A DNA stretch of 64,000 nt from Albimonas sp963977235 (lineage in GTDB: Bacteria; Pseudomonadota; Alphaproteobacteria; Rhodobacterales; Rhodobacteraceae): assembly GCF_963977235.1 (NCBI RefSeq), contig NZ_CAXBOD010000001.1, positions 434,001 through 498,000 of the forward strand, in the 5' to 3' direction. Positions 62,858 to 64,000 of this stretch are shown piece after piece (the stretch's first letter is position 1; the number at the start of each line of letters is the position of its first letter). Under the pieces are notes generated by a model that was not told the DNA's origin, did not search any database, and saw only the letters and a list, made by a program, of their open reading frames with translations. Position numbers and translations under genes: made by a program.

Positions 62858-63559
62858 TCAGTCCACCAGCCGGTCGGCGAGCTCTCCGAAATCGTCCACG
62901 ATCAGGTCCCATTGCTGGCTGATCGCCTCGGGCTGGCCGGTTCCGTACTCGTCGGGTCGGGGCACGAAGGCGGTCTGCAGGCCGGCGGCCCGCGCGGCGG
63001 TCAGGTCGCCGTCGTGGGCCGCGACCATCATCACCTCTCCCGGCGCCAGCCTCAGCGCGGCGGCCGAAGCCAGATAGACCCCCGCCTTGGGTTTGTAGTC
63101 CCGCGCCACGTCCGCCCCCAGGATGCAGTCCCAGCCGAGCCCCGCAAACCGCGCCAGCCGCACCATCAGCGCGGTCGAGCCGTTGGAGCAGGGCGCCAGC
63201 AGGACCCGCTCGCGCAGCCGCGCCAGGCCGGGAAGCACATCCGGCCAGGTCGGCAGCGCCTCCCACGCAGGGTTGAGCGCGTCGCGGGCGGGGGCGTCGA
63301 AGGCCTCGGCGAGGCCGAGCGCCGCCAGCGCATGGTCGAGGTTCTCCCGGTGCAGGTCGTCGAGGGGGACATAGCCCCGCCCGCCCTCGCGGATGCGCTG
63401 CATGGCGGGCTGGTACTCGGCCCGCCAGGCGTCGGCGAGCGCCTCGGGCGGCGTCTCCAGCCCTCGCGCCGCCAGCGCCGGCGCGACAAAGGCCGCGACG
63501 CCCGAGCGCCAGTCGACCACCGTTCCGAACACGTCGAAGATCAAGGCCTTCGGCGGCAT
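62858..63559 (-). CDS. HAD-like hydrolase, 2-haloacid dehalogenase type II
   Basis: 233-residue cytoplasmic HAD enzyme. Nucleophile Asp9 in ALIFDVFGTVVDWRSG, the type II hallmark; motif II APCSNGSTALMVRLARF with the Ser/Asn pair; motif III ARDYKPKAGVYLASAAAL with the conserved Lys; motif IV VAAHDGDLTAARAAGLQTAF. These match L-2-haloacid dehalogenases, although many bacterial members probably hydrolyse phosphates. It is transcribed toward the RlmD-like gene (108-base convergent gap). Start ATG 63557-63559 with GGAGGAGACGCGG upstream. Confidence 0.87.
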   Translation of the reverse strand: MPPKALIFDVFGTVVDWRSGVAAFVAPALAARGLETPPEALADAWRAEYQPAMQRIREGGRGYVPLDDLHRENLDHALAALGLAEAFDAPARDALNPAWEALPTWPDVLPGLARLRERVLLAPCSNGSTALMVRLARFAGLGWDCILGADVARDYKPKAGVYLASAAALRLAPGEVMMVAAHDGDLTAARAAGLQTAFVPRPDEYGTGQPEAISQQWDLIVDDFGELADRLVD

Positions 63560-64000
63560 CCGCGTCTCCTCCTGCCATTGGTTTTCTTGCCGAGAAGATC
63601 GCAGCGCCCCGGGGCGGTGTCGAGCGTCCTCGCCGCCCGGAGGCGCCAGAGCGCGAGGCCATCCCGAAGCGCCAGGCGTCCGCGGCGCGACCCTCTCGAC
63701 CGTGGAAGACGAAACCAGCCGCGACCCAAGGCTCGCGGGGAAGCCCCGGTCGGGTTCTGGCCCGGTGGGGCGCCCGCCCTCTCGCAGGCGCGCGCCGGAG
63801 GCCGGCCCCGCCGGCCGGTTCGGCCGGGCGCCGACGCCGGCCGCCGGGCGCTGCGCCCGGGGCGCCTTGCGCGCTCGCCCCCGGAGACGGCGCCTCCGGG
63901 CGCAGCGTCCGCCCCGCGCCGCGCGCGCAACCGGCCGGCCGGGCGCCCCGCCTGCCGCGGCGCCTCCTCCGGCTTGACCCGATGCGCGGCCGGGGCTACG
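63560..64000. other. GC-rich right edge, no gene seen
   Basis: 441 bases upstream of the dehalogenase-like gene. A short less GC-rich stretch (about 63573-63602, with TTGGTTTTCTTGCC) may be promoter DNA for that gene. The rest is extremely GC-rich with many inverted GGCC/GCCGG elements, and no ORF looks coding. Confidence 0.4.

Noticed and set aside
63560..64000. Possible gene at the right edge
   Set aside because: The ORFs there are Arg/Pro/Gly/Ala-rich shadows on both strands and none shows a start with a ribosome site or a conserved motif.

Overview
The window is very GC-rich, densely packed alphaproteobacterial chromosome, most like Rhodobacterales (Rhodobacteraceae sensu lato). The evidence is the gene sets: bamA-skp-fabZ-lpxA-lpxI; a SUV3-like helicase followed by an S4 protein, fdxA and carD; xseB-ispA-dxs behind a histone-deacetylase-like gene; and a PraR-like HTH regulator. 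I see no rRNA, tRNA, prophage, insertion sequence or CRISPR array. Nearly all very long ORFs antisense to real genes are GC-driven shadows.

Layout. 1-5.5 kb (minus): lipid A and outer-membrane assembly genes (partial lpxI, lpxA, fabZ, skp-like, bamA). 5.7-8 kb: alpha/beta hydrolase and SCP2 protein (minus), TPR protein (plus). 8.2-13.7 kb (plus): SUV3-like helicase with a long low-complexity tail, S4 protein, 7Fe ferredoxin, CarD and a small unknown. 13.7-18.5 kb: YdeI-like protein, acyl-CoA synthetase and GST (minus), divergent from an AidB-like acyl-CoA dehydrogenase across a duplicated dyad operator-like site. 18.9-21.1 kb: exported double PRC-barrel protein and a small lipoprotein. 21.6-24.9 kb: groESL with a perfect CIRCE, divergent from a TraB/GumN protein whose first codons overlap the groESL -35 box. 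25-26.6 kb: DUF3429 membrane protein and a HAD phosphatase.

The centre (26.7-42.8 kb) is the most interesting part. It is a surface-polysaccharide locus that mixes parts of two known systems. Three small exported proteins resembling enterobacterial GfcA/YjbE lie on the plus strand. Converging on them is a minus-strand operon: an RkpA-like polyketide/fatty-acid synthase of 2,496 residues, an RkpG-like alpha-oxoamine synthase, a KpsC/RkpJ-like Kdo transferase, a YjbH outer-membrane protein and a YjbF lipoprotein. I infer that the synthase builds an acyl chain, that the PLP enzyme releases it as an amino-ketone lipid, and that KpsC plus YjbFH/GfcA-like proteins attach sugar to it or move the polymer to the surface. 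No yjbG, wza, wzc or polymerase is in the window.

43-64 kb is mostly housekeeping: folC-accD, a class IV aminotransferase, a nucleotidyltransferase-like protein, HDAC-xseB-ispA-dxs (isoprenoid precursors), enoyl-CoA hydratase with DUF2332, an orphan membrane-anchored protein, typA, a PraR-like regulator, a HisN-like phosphatase, an array of hairpins, tlyA with an RlmD/TrmA-type methyltransferase, and a haloacid-dehalogenase-like enzyme.
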